Counted from the stretch's first letter, positions 42,218 through 49,851 are shown. The stretch: 58,585 nucleotides of DNA from Caldifarciminota bacterium (GCA_023128825.1 JAGMDF010000093.1:1-58585), one strand, 5' to 3'. Made by a program: numbers and translations. The notes: generated by a model not told the origin, from the letters alone.

Positions 42218-44008
42218 TCATTCTTTGTGAAAATGTCTATAGATTGTCTCAGCCAAGCTGGGACCGATTCCTGAGACGGACTTAAGCTCGTCCAGCGACG
42301 CCTTACGTATTCGCGGCACCGAACCGAAGAATTGGATCAGCGCACGCGCCTTCTTCTCCCCTATCCCAGGGATACCGTCCAGTTCGGAGGATAACGTTGA
42401 TTTTCTTCTGAGCTTGCGGTGATAGGTGATTGCGAACCGGTGCGAGGAGTTTCGGATACGCTTGAGAAGCTTGAGCACCGGATCGCTGCCAGGAATCACA
42501 ACCTCCCTGCCGTCCCGACCGAACAGATGATCGTGGGTCTTTGCGAACGCGAAGACAGAAAGGGCGACGTCTATCTTGTTGAGAAGTTCTCGGACTACGG
42601 AGAGCTGACCCTTGCCGCCGTCGAGGATAAGAAGGTCGGGAAGTTCCTTGCCTTCCTTCTGCAATCGGGAGATGCGGCGAGCGACAACCTCGGCCATCAT
42701 CGCCGGATCGTTGGCTCCTTCGACGGTTTTTATCTTGAACTTGCGGTAAAGGGACTTGGCGGGACGCGAGTTGCGAAACACCACAACGGAACCGGTAGGG
42801 TTTGTGCCCTGGATGTTGGAGATGTCGATCATCTCGATGCGGTGAGGGACGCCTGGGAGATGAAGGTAGTCTTGAAGTTTTTCCAATAGCGGATCGGTAC
42901 GCGGGGCTTGCTTGTCCTGCGCCAGTGCCAGCTTCGCGTTCTCGAAGGCAACAGCCAAAAGATGCCGCTTCTCCTCACGCACGTTGGCAGAAAGCTGCAC
43001 CTTTTTATCCCGATACTGCTTGAACCAATCGATGAAAACCTGGGGGGCTTCAGGAAGAACGGGAAGAACAATCTCCGAGGGGACATCAAAGGTATGAGTG
43101 TAGATGGATCGCAGCACGGTGTGGATGAGATCGGCGTCGGCGGCATGAGTGGGCACGGTGAGCATGAACGTTTCACAGCCGTAGAGCCTGCGTTCACGAA
43201 GCTTGAGGAGTACGGCTGCGGCGCGGGATGCGTGTCGAGCAACTGCGATGAAGTCGCGCGGGGTTGCGTCGTGCGAGGCTTCACGTGAATGGTGTTTGAC
43301 CTCGCGGATGGCAAGAAGCTGGTCTCTGAGAAGGGCTGCCACCTCGAACTGCTCGGAGTCCGATACCTCCCACATGCGGCGTTCGGTTTCCTCTTCGAGT
43401 TCCTCGGAGCGTCCCATGAGAAAATCTATGAGACCCTTGAGCTGGACCTGGTACTCATCACGAGGAAAACCCTCCCGGCACGGGGCCGAGCACAGCTTGA
43501 GCTGGAACAAAAGACAGGGGCGTTCAGGATGGTCTTCGGGAAGATCGTAGTGGCAGGTGCGGATCTTGAAGATGCGCTTCACCGCATCGAGAGTTTTTCG
43601 CAGGTTCTTGGCCGAGGAGTAGGGACCGAACAACAGGTTGCCGTCGCGGCGCTCGTTGCGGGTGACGTAGATCCGAGGATAGGGTTCCTTGACAGTAACC
43701 TTGAGATAAGGGTAGCGCTTGTCGTCGCGGTAGCGGATGTTGTAGCGGGGTCTTGAGAGCTTGATCAGGTTCTCTTCGTAGATTAGAGCCTCAGCCTCGG
43801 TCGCGGTAAGGGTCAGATCGAGGAGCGCGGCCTTATCAACAAACGCCTTGGCCTTGGGTTCGGTTGGCGAGAGGTATGAGTGCAGACGATTGGAAAGGTC
43901 AGCCGCCTTGCCGACGTAGAGAACGCGATTGCGGGCGTCCTTGAATACGTAAACTCCCGGCTTATGCGGAGCGGCGTTTATGCGTTCGCGGACTCGAGGG
44001 TCGATCAC
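42218..44008 (-). CDS. uvrC: excinuclease ABC subunit C
   Basis: It makes the dual incisions in nucleotide excision repair. The N-terminal GIY-YIG nuclease (GVYVFKDARNRVLYVGKA, ~17-34), a Cys-rich patch (CLLFQLKLCSAPC, ~165), a UvrB-binding UVR region (~200-235), the RNase-H-like endonuclease domain (IDISNIQGTNPTGSVVVF, LLILDGGKGQL) and C-terminal helix-hairpin-helix repeats (IPGIGEKKA, VSGIGPSLA) are all seen. Length is 596 residues, as expected. The start overlaps the rtcB stop (ATGA-type). Confidence 0.95.
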   Translation of the reverse strand: MIDPRVRERINAAPHKPGVYVFKDARNRVLYVGKAADLSNRLHSYLSPTEPKAKAFVDKAALLDLTLTATEAEALIYEENLIKLSRPRYNIRYRDDKRYPYLKVTVKEPYPRIYVTRNERRDGNLLFGPYSSAKNLRKTLDAVKRIFKIRTCHYDLPEDHPERPCLLFQLKLCSAPCREGFPRDEYQVQLKGLIDFLMGRSEELEEETERRMWEVSDSEQFEVAALLRDQLLAIREVKHHSREASHDATPRDFIAVARHASRAAAVLLKLRERRLYGCETFMLTVPTHAADADLIHTVLRSIYTHTFDVPSEIVLPVLPEAPQVFIDWFKQYRDKKVQLSANVREEKRHLLAVAFENAKLALAQDKQAPRTDPLLEKLQDYLHLPGVPHRIEMIDISNIQGTNPTGSVVVFRNSRPAKSLYRKFKIKTVEGANDPAMMAEVVARRISRLQKEGKELPDLLILDGGKGQLSVVRELLNKIDVALSVFAFAKTHDHLFGRDGREVVIPGSDPVLKLLKRIRNSSHRFAITYHRKLRRKSTLSSELDGIPGIGEKKARALIQFFGSVPRIRKASLDELKSVSGIGPSLAETIYRHFHKE

Positions 44009-45465
44009 CCTTTGATGACCCCCAACGGCTTCATCCGCGCGACCTTTGCCGAGATGCCCGCGTTGTGCGTCACCTCCACCACCTCGTCCACGTCCTTGTA
44101 TGCCTCGGGCGTCTCCTCTGCAAGGGTCTTGGTGCTGACCGATAGAAGCAGGATTCCTTCACGTTCCAGACGGGATTTGACCTCGTGGCCACTAACCTCC
44201 CGCAGCGCCCTGGAGCGCGACCACACCCTGCCTGCGCCGTGACAGGTGGAGCCGAAGCTTGCCGACATTGCTTTGGTAGTGCCAACGAGAACGTAGGAGG
44301 CGGTGCCCATGTCGCCTGGTATGATCACTGGCTGGCCGATAGCGCGGTAGTCTTGGGGTATATCCGGATGTCCGGGACCGAACGCACGGGTGGCGCCTTT
44401 TCGGTGCACGCAGAGCTTGCGTTTGCGACTATCCATCTCGTGCTCCTCGAACTTGGCGATGTTGTGCGCCACGTCGTAGACAAGGTGAAGTCCGAGTTTA
44501 GCAGCTCCCATGCCGAAGGTCTGCTCGAACGCCTCCCTGACCCAGTGCATTATCGCCTGCCTGTTGGCCCAGGCGTAGTTTGCCGCACCGGCCATGCCGC
44601 CGAAGTAGGCGCGGCCTTCAGGCGAGGTAATGGGTGCACAGGCAAGCTGGCGGTCAGGGATGGTGAGATGATACTTCGCAACAGCGTGACCAAGATTTTT
44701 CACCGCGTCGTCGCACACCTGGTAGCCGAACCCGCGCGATCCGGTATGAATCATCACAACGACCTGACCTTTTCGCAGACCCATGACCTCGGCGGCCTTC
44801 CCATCGTATATCTCGTCAACCTTCTGGATCTCCAGGAAGTGGTTCCCTGCACCCAGGGTACCGATCTGGGCAAGCCCGCGTTCGTAGGCTCGGTCAGAAA
44901 CAACCGAAGGATCGGCACCGGCAAGAAAGCCTTCTTCCTCGGTGTGAGCCAGATCCTCGCCCCAGCCGTATCCTTTATTCACCGCCCAGCGCGCACCTTG
45001 CACCAGGACCTTTTGTAACTCACTGCGGGAAATGCGGATTCTTCCTTTCTTTCCGACCCCGGCAGGCACTGCATTGTAGATGGCCTGCATCAGGTTGCGC
45101 AGTTTGGGCTTGAGTTCCGGGACGTCGAGGTCGGTTCTCAGCAAGCGAACCCCGCAGTTGATGTCGTAGCCCACGCCGCCTGGAGAGATAATCCCATTAT
45201 CTACATCGAATGCGGCCACCCCGCCGATTGGGAAACCGTACCCCCAGTGGATGTCGGGCATGGCCATGGATGGTCCCACGATGCCGGGAAGGCAAGCCAC
45301 ATTCTCCACCTGCTGGGGCGCGTTGTCTTTGATAAGGGTGGGAAGAAGCTTCTCGCTTGTAAATATGATGCCGTCGGTCCGCATACCGCCCGATTTAGGA
45401 ATCCGCCACCGATTTTGATCCAGCCGCTCCAGCTTGCCTTGGTATCCTTGCTTATCGTTACTCAT
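44005..45465 (-). CDS. rtcB: RNA-splicing ligase RtcB
   Basis: It joins 2',3'-cyclic-phosphate or 3'-phosphate RNA ends to 5'-OH ends using GTP and Mn2+. Motifs include GGVGYDINCGVRLLRTDL, GTLGAGNHFLE, HTGSRGFGYQVCDD, and the C-terminal STCHGAGRVWSRSRA with the GMP-linked His. Length is 486 residues from the ATG at 45465, which is supported by a leaderless promoter; the open frame extends further upstream. No archease gene is adjacent. It heads an operon with uvrC and the MBL hydrolase. Confidence 0.94.
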   Translation of the reverse strand: MSNDKQGYQGKLERLDQNRWRIPKSGGMRTDGIIFTSEKLLPTLIKDNAPQQVENVACLPGIVGPSMAMPDIHWGYGFPIGGVAAFDVDNGIISPGGVGYDINCGVRLLRTDLDVPELKPKLRNLMQAIYNAVPAGVGKKGRIRISRSELQKVLVQGARWAVNKGYGWGEDLAHTEEEGFLAGADPSVVSDRAYERGLAQIGTLGAGNHFLEIQKVDEIYDGKAAEVMGLRKGQVVVMIHTGSRGFGYQVCDDAVKNLGHAVAKYHLTIPDRQLACAPITSPEGRAYFGGMAGAANYAWANRQAIMHWVREAFEQTFGMGAAKLGLHLVYDVAHNIAKFEEHEMDSRKRKLCVHRKGATRAFGPGHPDIPQDYRAIGQPVIIPGDMGTASYVLVGTTKAMSASFGSTCHGAGRVWSRSRALREVSGHEVKSRLEREGILLLSVSTKTLAEETPEAYKDVDEVVEVTHNAGISAKVARMKPLGVIKG

Positions 45466-45471
45466 CGCTAG

Positions 45472-45500
45472 ATTATAGAACGCGATCGCGGCACTGTCAA
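45472..45500 (-). promoter_or_regulatory. leaderless promoter of rtcB-uvrC-MBL
   Basis: Minus strand TTGACA (45500-45495), 17 bp, TATAAT (45477-45472). The ATG at 45465 follows after 6 nt. Confidence 0.78.
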
Positions 45501-45527
45501 GGAACAAATGTAGATTGTCTACCGTGA

Positions 45528-45565
45528 GGGGTCCCCGCGACGGTACGAAGTAACGTCGTGGGGTA
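45528..45565 (+). repeat. hairpin family A copy
   Basis: GGGGTCCCCG, then CGACG-G-TAC, loop GAA, GTA-A-CGTCG, then TGGGGTA. All inner stem bases pair. Confidence 0.75.
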
Positions 45566-45569
45566 TTTC

Positions 45570-45728
45570 TGTCAAGCTGTAGGAGCGACGCACGGGGGCT
45601 GGGTCAAAACCCCTGTAGGGACGCTGTTAGTCCGACAACTCGAACAGGACGCAGATTGTAAGTCCCATAAATACGCAACTAACAGCCGGGTTGGAGCAAG
45701 GGGTTTAAACCCCTTGTCTGGTTTTTTT
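45570..45728 (+). other. structured intergenic region ending in a terminator-like hairpin
   Basis: A 9-bp long-range pair GCTGTTAGT (45623-45631) with ACTAACAGC (45678-45686) is followed by the perfect palindrome CAAGGGGTTTAAACCCCTTG (45697-45716) and a T7 run at 45722-45728. This looks like the 3' end of a structured plus-strand RNA or a dispersed element. No matching promoter was found. Confidence 0.35.
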
Positions 45729-45776
45729 GGCTTTTGGCACACTCCATTAAGGTTGACCCGCATAATGGAACTTATT

Positions 45777-45915
45777 CGTCATTGCGAGGACTGGTAAGAC
45801 GCAGGCGAGGCAGGACGAAGCAATCTCTTAATCTGCGTCACCGAAGGAGAACGACCGCAGGGAGTTCCACCGAAGGGAAACGAGTGGAACGAGTTTCAAT
45901 CTGCGGATTGCTTTA
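45777..45915. repeat. family D repeat, expanded
   Basis: The left arm is GTCATTGCGAGGACTGG...GACGAAGCAATCTC. A GGATTGCTTTACGCC right-arm remnant lies near 45903, with a GAAACGAGTGGAACGAGTTTC hairpin in between. No gene is seen. Confidence 0.65.
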
Positions 45916-45949
45916 CGCCGCTACCCTAGTTACCCCTCCCTTGATGGGA

Positions 45950-45991
45950 CAGTGTGCCCCTTGAGTGCCTGGTGCACTCATAGGGTAGGGG
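45950..45991 (+). repeat. hairpin family B copy (short)
   Basis: GTGCCCCTT, then GAGTGC, loop, GCACTC, then ATAGGGTAGG. The inner stem is fully paired but differs from copies at 46042 and 47462. Confidence 0.65.
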
Positions 45992-46041
45992 GGGGTATCA
46001 CCCCCTCCTTAATCCTCCCCCGTCAAGGGGGAGGTAGATGG

Positions 46042-46107
46042 GTAGGGGCACGGCACAGTGTACCCCTTGAGCGATTCATGCGCTCATAGGGTATGCCGTG
46101 CCCCTGC
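46042..46107 (+). repeat. hairpin family B copy (full)
   Basis: Outer arms GTAGGGGCACGGCA and TGCCGTGCCCCTGC enclose TACCCCTT, the stem GAGCG...CGCTC, and ATAGGGTA. Confidence 0.75.
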
Positions 46108-46112
46108 CATGA

Positions 46113-46150
46113 GGGGTCCCCGCGACGGTACGAAGCAGCGTCGTGGGATA
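46113..46150 (+). repeat. hairpin family A copy
   Basis: Nearly identical to 45528-45565, but the loop-side arm reads AGCAGCGTCG. It ends 9 bp before the -35 box of the aminotransferase gene. Confidence 0.72.
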
Positions 46151-46159
46151 TTTCTTAAC

Positions 46160-46187
46160 TTGACAGTCCAGATTATCTGAGTAGGCT
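46160..46187 (+). promoter_or_regulatory. promoter of the aminotransferase gene
   Basis: TTGACA (46160-46165), 16 bp, TAGGCT (46182-46187). The leader of ~20 nt contains a full AAGGAGGT (46202-46209), so this unit is leadered. Confidence 0.65.
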
Positions 46188-46212
46188 TAGGGCAAGAAAC
46201 CAAGGAGGTAAC

Positions 46213-47430
46213 GTGCCTTTTGATGCGAGCCATCTATTTTCCAACACAGCCAACCGAATGCGCCGGTCCGAGATACGTGAGCTGTTAAAATTGACCAGCA
46301 AGCCGGACATCATCAGCTTTGCCGGCGGCCTGCCCGCACCCGACTTGTTTCCTGTCGAGGAGTTCAAGGAGATATCGGTCAAGGTGCTTACTGAAAACGG
46401 AGCAAAGGCGCTGCAGTACGGCCCAACCGAGGGCGATCCGGGACTGATAAACCAGCTGGTTGAATTCGAGAAACGCGGCGGGGTTGAGGTTACACCCGAT
46501 CAGATACTGGTGACCACCGCCTCCCAGCAGGGGCTCGATCTGGTGGCCAAGGCCTTCATAACCGAAGGAGATGCAATCATAGTAGGACTGCCTACCTACC
46601 TGGGCGGACTTCAGGCGTTCAACTCCTACGGGGCCGAGATGCACGGGGTCCAGCTGGACGAAGCGGGCATGAAGGTGGATGCTCTCAAGGCCAAGCTTGC
46701 CGAACTCAAGAACGCAGGAAGGAGCCCCAAGTTCATCTACGTGGTGCCCGACTTCCAGAACCCTTCCGGCGTCACCATGACCAAGGAACGTCGGCTCGAG
46801 GTGCTTGGCTTGGCGCGTGAGTACAACACACTCCTTCTCGAGGACACCCCGTACCGCGAGCTGCGCTTCGCGGGCGAGCCGGTGCCTCCGTTCATACTGC
46901 TTGACGACGAGGAACGCGTCGTCACCCTGCACACCTTCTCCAAGATCCTTATCCCAGGCTTCCGGGTAGGATGGCTCGTCACCCGCAACAAACCGGTGAT
47001 GGACAAGCTGGTAATGGGCAAGCAGCCCGCCGACCTGTGCACCGCATCGTTCGGCCAGATGATCCTTGCCGAATACATGAGCAGGGGTCTTTTGGAAAAG
47101 CAGATCGGAAAAATCCGCGAGGCTTACAAGCGCAAGCGCCAGGTGATTTTGGATGCGTTCGACGAGTACATGCCCAAGCTGGACGGGCTTTCCTGGACCA
47201 GGCCGGAAGGCGGATTGTTTTTGTGGGTGCGGTTGCCAGAGTACATGAACGCCACCGAAATGTTCCCCAAGGCGATCGACAAGAAGGTGGCCTACGTTGT
47301 TGGAACGGCGTTCCACTGCGATGGAGGCGGCGCCAACTGCATGCGTATCAACTTCAGCTACGCTTCAACCGAACAGATCAAGGAAGGCGCTAAGCGGTTA
47401 GCCAAGCTTATCGCTGAAGAGGCGAAGTAG
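46213..47430 (+). CDS. PLP-dependent class I/II aminotransferase (LysN/2-aminoadipate aminotransferase-like)
   Basis: It transfers amino groups with pyridoxal phosphate. The group's N-terminal pattern is FSNTANRMRRSEIRELL...IISFAGGLPAPDLFP. PDFQNPSGVTM, EDTPYRELRF and the PLP lysine in HTFSKILIPGFRVGW follow. MocR-like regulators share this fold, but no helix-turn-helix domain is present. Length is 405 residues. The GTG start is set by AAGGAGGT 3 nt upstream. It stands alone. Substrates of this group are broad (aromatic, branched-chain, 2-aminoadipate), so specificity is open. Confidence 0.9.
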   Translation: MPFDASHLFSNTANRMRRSEIRELLKLTSKPDIISFAGGLPAPDLFPVEEFKEISVKVLTENGAKALQYGPTEGDPGLINQLVEFEKRGGVEVTPDQILVTTASQQGLDLVAKAFITEGDAIIVGLPTYLGGLQAFNSYGAEMHGVQLDEAGMKVDALKAKLAELKNAGRSPKFIYVVPDFQNPSGVTMTKERRLEVLGLAREYNTLLLEDTPYRELRFAGEPVPPFILLDDEERVVTLHTFSKILIPGFRVGWLVTRNKPVMDKLVMGKQPADLCTASFGQMILAEYMSRGLLEKQIGKIREAYKRKRQVILDAFDEYMPKLDGLSWTRPEGGLFLWVRLPEYMNATEMFPKAIDKKVAYVVGTAFHCDGGGANCMRINFSYASTEQIKEGAKRLAKLIAEEAK

Positions 47431-47461
47431 AGAAAAATCTAACCACAGATTACACAGATTT

Positions 47462-47527
47462 GTAGGGGCACGGCAGAGCCTGCCCCTTGAGATGTTGTAC
47501 ATCTCATAGGGTATGCCGTGCCCCTAC
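47462..47527 (+). repeat. hairpin family B copy (full)
   Basis: Outer arms GTAGGGGCACGGCA and TGCCGTGCCCCTAC are perfect complements. Inside are TGCCCCTT, the stem GAGATG-TTGTA-CATCTC, and ATAGGGTA. Confidence 0.8.
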
Positions 47528-47535
47528 TTTTTGAG

Positions 47536-47569
47536 TGCTCCTTTTTGCCCTGCGGACAAAAAGATCGCA
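47536..47569 (-). repeat. hairpin family C copy
   Basis: On the minus strand: TGCGATC, then TTTTTGTCC, loop GCA, GGGCAAAAA, then GGAGCA. The GTCC/GGGC part pairs with one G-T wobble. Confidence 0.65.
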
Positions 47570-47680
47570 GAATAATCGGGCCGACCTGAAGGTCGGCCCC
47601 TGCTTTTATAACATGTAGAACTGACTCTCCAGTCCGTTAAATAATCATTGACATCCACCGCATCGTGGTGAAAATTCCAC

Positions 47681-48121
47681 ATGAAGAAGTTCTTCGGGTT
47701 AAGATGGTGGATCGTTCTCCTGATCTACATCTTCCTGGACGTTATCGCCGTCGGCGCGGGGATGGGGGTGCCCATCCTTTGCATCGTGTTGGGATTTCCG
47801 GTGGGGTGGTATATTGCGAGGCGATCCCTGCTCTCCGAATACAGAATTGGTGATCAAATGAGAAGAATCTTCCAGGTTGCACTTGCCACTTCCCTATTTA
47901 CCTTTGCCGTGATGGCTATCCTCTGGGGACGCACCGTCTCTTTGCTGTTCGATCCGGCATCCGACTTTGCCAACTTCGGCATCCCGATGATACTCTACGA
48001 TCCCAAGGCGAGCTTTGCAGGCTGGCTTATCTTAATGATCTTCGTCTTCCCTTTCCTTCAACTTCTCACTACGACATTCGCCGCCTACTTAACCGTTGCC
48101 ATAAAAGCCAACCGAGGCTAA
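47681..48121 (+). CDS. hypothetical polytopic membrane protein
   Basis: The family is not recognised. The 146 residues contain about four membrane segments (~8-28, ~30-48, ~62-85, ~112-140) with short basic loops. The ATG has no clear Shine-Dalgarno site. A TTGACA lies at a distance compatible with a leaderless start, but the -10 box (GAAAAT or AAAATT) is poor. The gene is followed by a glycosyltransferase remnant. Confidence 0.6.
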   Translation: MKKFFGLRWWIVLLIYIFLDVIAVGAGMGVPILCIVLGFPVGWYIARRSLLSEYRIGDQMRRIFQVALATSLFTFAVMAILWGRTVSLLFDPASDFANFGIPMILYDPKASFAGWLILMIFVFPFLQLLTTTFAAYLTVAIKANRG

Positions 48122-48159
48122 TTGGCAACCTCACAATTCTCCAATATGGTCTAAGCGTT

Positions 48160-48327
48160 AACAAAGGGTGGGGTATCTTCCTTTGGCGCTTTCGATTCCC
48201 GATCCATCTGGCCTTCCTTTACCCATTAAGTATCCTCATTGGTTTTGTGATCGCCATGTATTCGATGATCGTCACGCTTTCAGGCCGCGCTCTTTGGAAG
48301 GGCCGCAGGATAGGGATGCAGAGCTGA
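48160..48327 (+). pseudogene. 3' remnant of a family 2 glycosyltransferase gene
   Basis: An open stretch of 55 codons encodes a C-terminus with a membrane helix and LYPLSILIGFVIAMYSM followed by IVTLSGRALWKGRR, then stops at 48327. The end of the intact glycosyltransferase at 50738-51937 has the same layout (LLYPVIVFLWVLMAARSM then VMTIAGKNTWKGR). No start codon, catalytic domain or upstream part is present, so only the last membrane helix and tail survive. Confidence 0.55.
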
Positions 48328-48334
48328 AGAAGAA

Positions 48335-48354
48335 AGGCGGCCGCAAGGCCGCCT
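48335..48354. terminator. hairpin terminator between convergent units
   Basis: AGGCGGCC, loop GCAA, GGCCGCCT: a perfect 8-bp stem with a GNRA loop. On the minus strand it is followed by TTTCTTCTTC. It could end the lipoprotein gene at 48401. Confidence 0.55.
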
Positions 48355-48368
48355 ACATTTTCAATTTC

Positions 48369-48400
48369 TGCGATCTTTTGAGCTTCGCTCAAAAGGGGCA
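48369..48400 (+). repeat. hairpin family C copy
   Basis: TGCGATC, then TTTTGAGC, loop TTC, GCTCAAAA, then GGGGCA. It ends exactly next to the stop codon (48403-48401) of the lipoprotein gene. Confidence 0.7.
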
Positions 48401-49816
48401 CTACGGACCTACATCACCGTCTGCGTTGCCCTCGAAGGTATTGCCGGACATCGTGGGATTTGAATCACCATCTAAGTAGATTCCCCAGTGGAGACTGTAG
48501 TTGATCGCACAGTTGGTGATCGTTGGCGAGGCGTTATAGCAGTAGATGTTCCCATAGTCATTGCCGCCGCCGTATTCCACGAGACAGTTGTTGAGTTTGG
48601 TTGCTCCATCGATGGTGTTACTGTAGAAGGCGATCCCATTCCAGTTGCCAGGTGCCGGTGGTGAAATGCTGGTGGTAAAGGTGATCTGTCCGGTGCTGCC
48701 ATCAGCCACAAGCGCCCCTGGACTGTAGTAGCCGACCTCGATCCCCACACCGGCCCTGAACTCCAAGGTATTGCCCGGGGCGATGGTGAGGACCGGACTG
48801 GCCGTGCCCCCGATCTCCAGATCGTCAGTGATGATGTAGGGAACGCCCTGATTGAGCCATTCGCCGCTGGTAGAGATGCCGCCACTTCCAACCTCGATCC
48901 CATCCTTGGTGTTGCCAGTCAGGGTGTTCAAACCAATGGTGCGGACATCTTCAGCATCGATCCGAAGCGGATATTCGGCATTTGAGGTGATGGTGTTGCC
49001 GCTGAACTCGGTGAAGCCCTCCTCATCGGAGTGTACCCCGTATGTGCTGCTGTGCCGGATTTGGCAGTTCTTGATCGTTGGTGATGCATCATAGCAGTGG
49101 ATATTTCCGTAGTCGTTGCCGCCGCCGTACTCAACGAGACAGTTGTTGAGCACGGTTACCGCATCGATGGTGTTGCTGTAGAAGGCGATTCCATTCCAGT
49201 TGCCAGGACCGGCCGGGCTGACATTGCTGGTAAAAATGATCGTGGAATCAGCGGTTCCATCGGCTGCAAGCGCTCCGGGATTGTAGTAGCCTACCTCAAG
49301 GCCGGTGCCTGCGTTGAACTTGACGAGAACCCCTGGCTCCAAGGTCAGGGTCGCCTCCACCTCAACATCACCGGTGACGATATGTGGGTTGTCAGCCGCA
49401 TACCAGGTTTCATCTGCTGATATGGTGCCCTCATGATAGGTTGGCCCTCCGCCCCCGGCGATAGTAACCGTAATAACCGAGGATTCACCAACATTATCCG
49501 CCGCATCGTATGCCTTGGCATGAATCATGTGGCTTGAGCCCGGGGTCTCGCCGCTCGCATCCCAGGAATAGGAGTACTCGGAATCGGCAGCCTCATTGTC
49601 GGTGCCTTTAAGATCACCGTCCACATAGAACTCGACCTTTGTCACCTCTTCGTTGTCGTCTGCAGTGGCTTTGATCTCCACAGTCCCTGAGACTACGGCG
49701 TTATCCGCAGGCTGGGTGATGGAGACCGTAGGATCCTCGGTGTCACCGGGCTCACAGCCCGACAGAAAGACAAGCCCGAGGACCATCACGGATATTATAG
49801 TTATACGTTTGATCAT
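48401..49816 (-). CDS. lipoprotein with Ig-like domain and parallel beta-helix
   Basis: The signal with lipobox FLSGC gives a lipidated cysteine at ~21. An Ig-like (Big_9-type) domain follows (~28-125: VSITQPADNAVVSGTVEIKATADDNEEV, VEFYVDGDL). The remaining ~340 residues form right-handed beta-helix coils with an internal duplication: NWNGIAFYSNTID...LNNCLVEYGGGNDYGNI occurs twice, about 190 residues apart. It is probably a surface polysaccharide- or ligand-binding protein. The second ATG (49816) has GGAGGAG at good spacing. The last residues (DGDVGP) and stop abut a family C element, so the C-terminus may be truncated. Confidence 0.83.
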   Translation of the reverse strand: MIKRITIISVMVLGLVFLSGCEPGDTEDPTVSITQPADNAVVSGTVEIKATADDNEEVTKVEFYVDGDLKGTDNEAADSEYSYSWDASGETPGSSHMIHAKAYDAADNVGESSVITVTIAGGGGPTYHEGTISADETWYAADNPHIVTGDVEVEATLTLEPGVLVKFNAGTGLEVGYYNPGALAADGTADSTIIFTSNVSPAGPGNWNGIAFYSNTIDAVTVLNNCLVEYGGGNDYGNIHCYDASPTIKNCQIRHSSTYGVHSDEEGFTEFSGNTITSNAEYPLRIDAEDVRTIGLNTLTGNTKDGIEVGSGGISTSGEWLNQGVPYIITDDLEIGGTASPVLTIAPGNTLEFRAGVGIEVGYYSPGALVADGSTGQITFTTSISPPAPGNWNGIAFYSNTIDGATKLNNCLVEYGGGNDYGNIYCYNASPTITNCAINYSLHWGIYLDGDSNPTMSGNTFEGNADGDVGP

Positions 49817-49851
49817 CACTCCTCCTTTTGAGTTAAATCAACGTCTTTAGG

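Larger units (their letters stand above)
47431..47680. other. gene-free gap with family B and C elements
   Basis: It contains the full family B hairpin (47462-47527), a family C hairpin (47536-47569) and a short CCGACCTGAAGGTCGG palindrome near 47580. A TTGACA at 47648-47653 lies 27 bp before the ATG at 47681, but no good -10 box follows at the usual spacing. Confidence 0.6.

Noticed and set aside
44185-45018. Open frame of 277 codons on the plus strand inside rtcB
   Set aside because: It is fully antisense to the conserved catalytic core of RtcB and has no recognisable motif, promoter or ribosome-binding site.
45528-46150. Possible composite mobile element bounded by direct family A repeats
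   Set aside because: The two family A copies are in direct orientation, but there is no transposase, no terminal inverted repeat of insertion-sequence type and no visible target duplication. The same repeats occur singly at many other sites.
46285-47316. Open frame of 343 codons on the minus strand inside the aminotransferase gene
   Set aside because: It is antisense to a gene with clear PLP motifs, a promoter and a Shine-Dalgarno site. Its sequence has the His/Val/Gly-rich look of antisense translation of a GC-rich coding frame.
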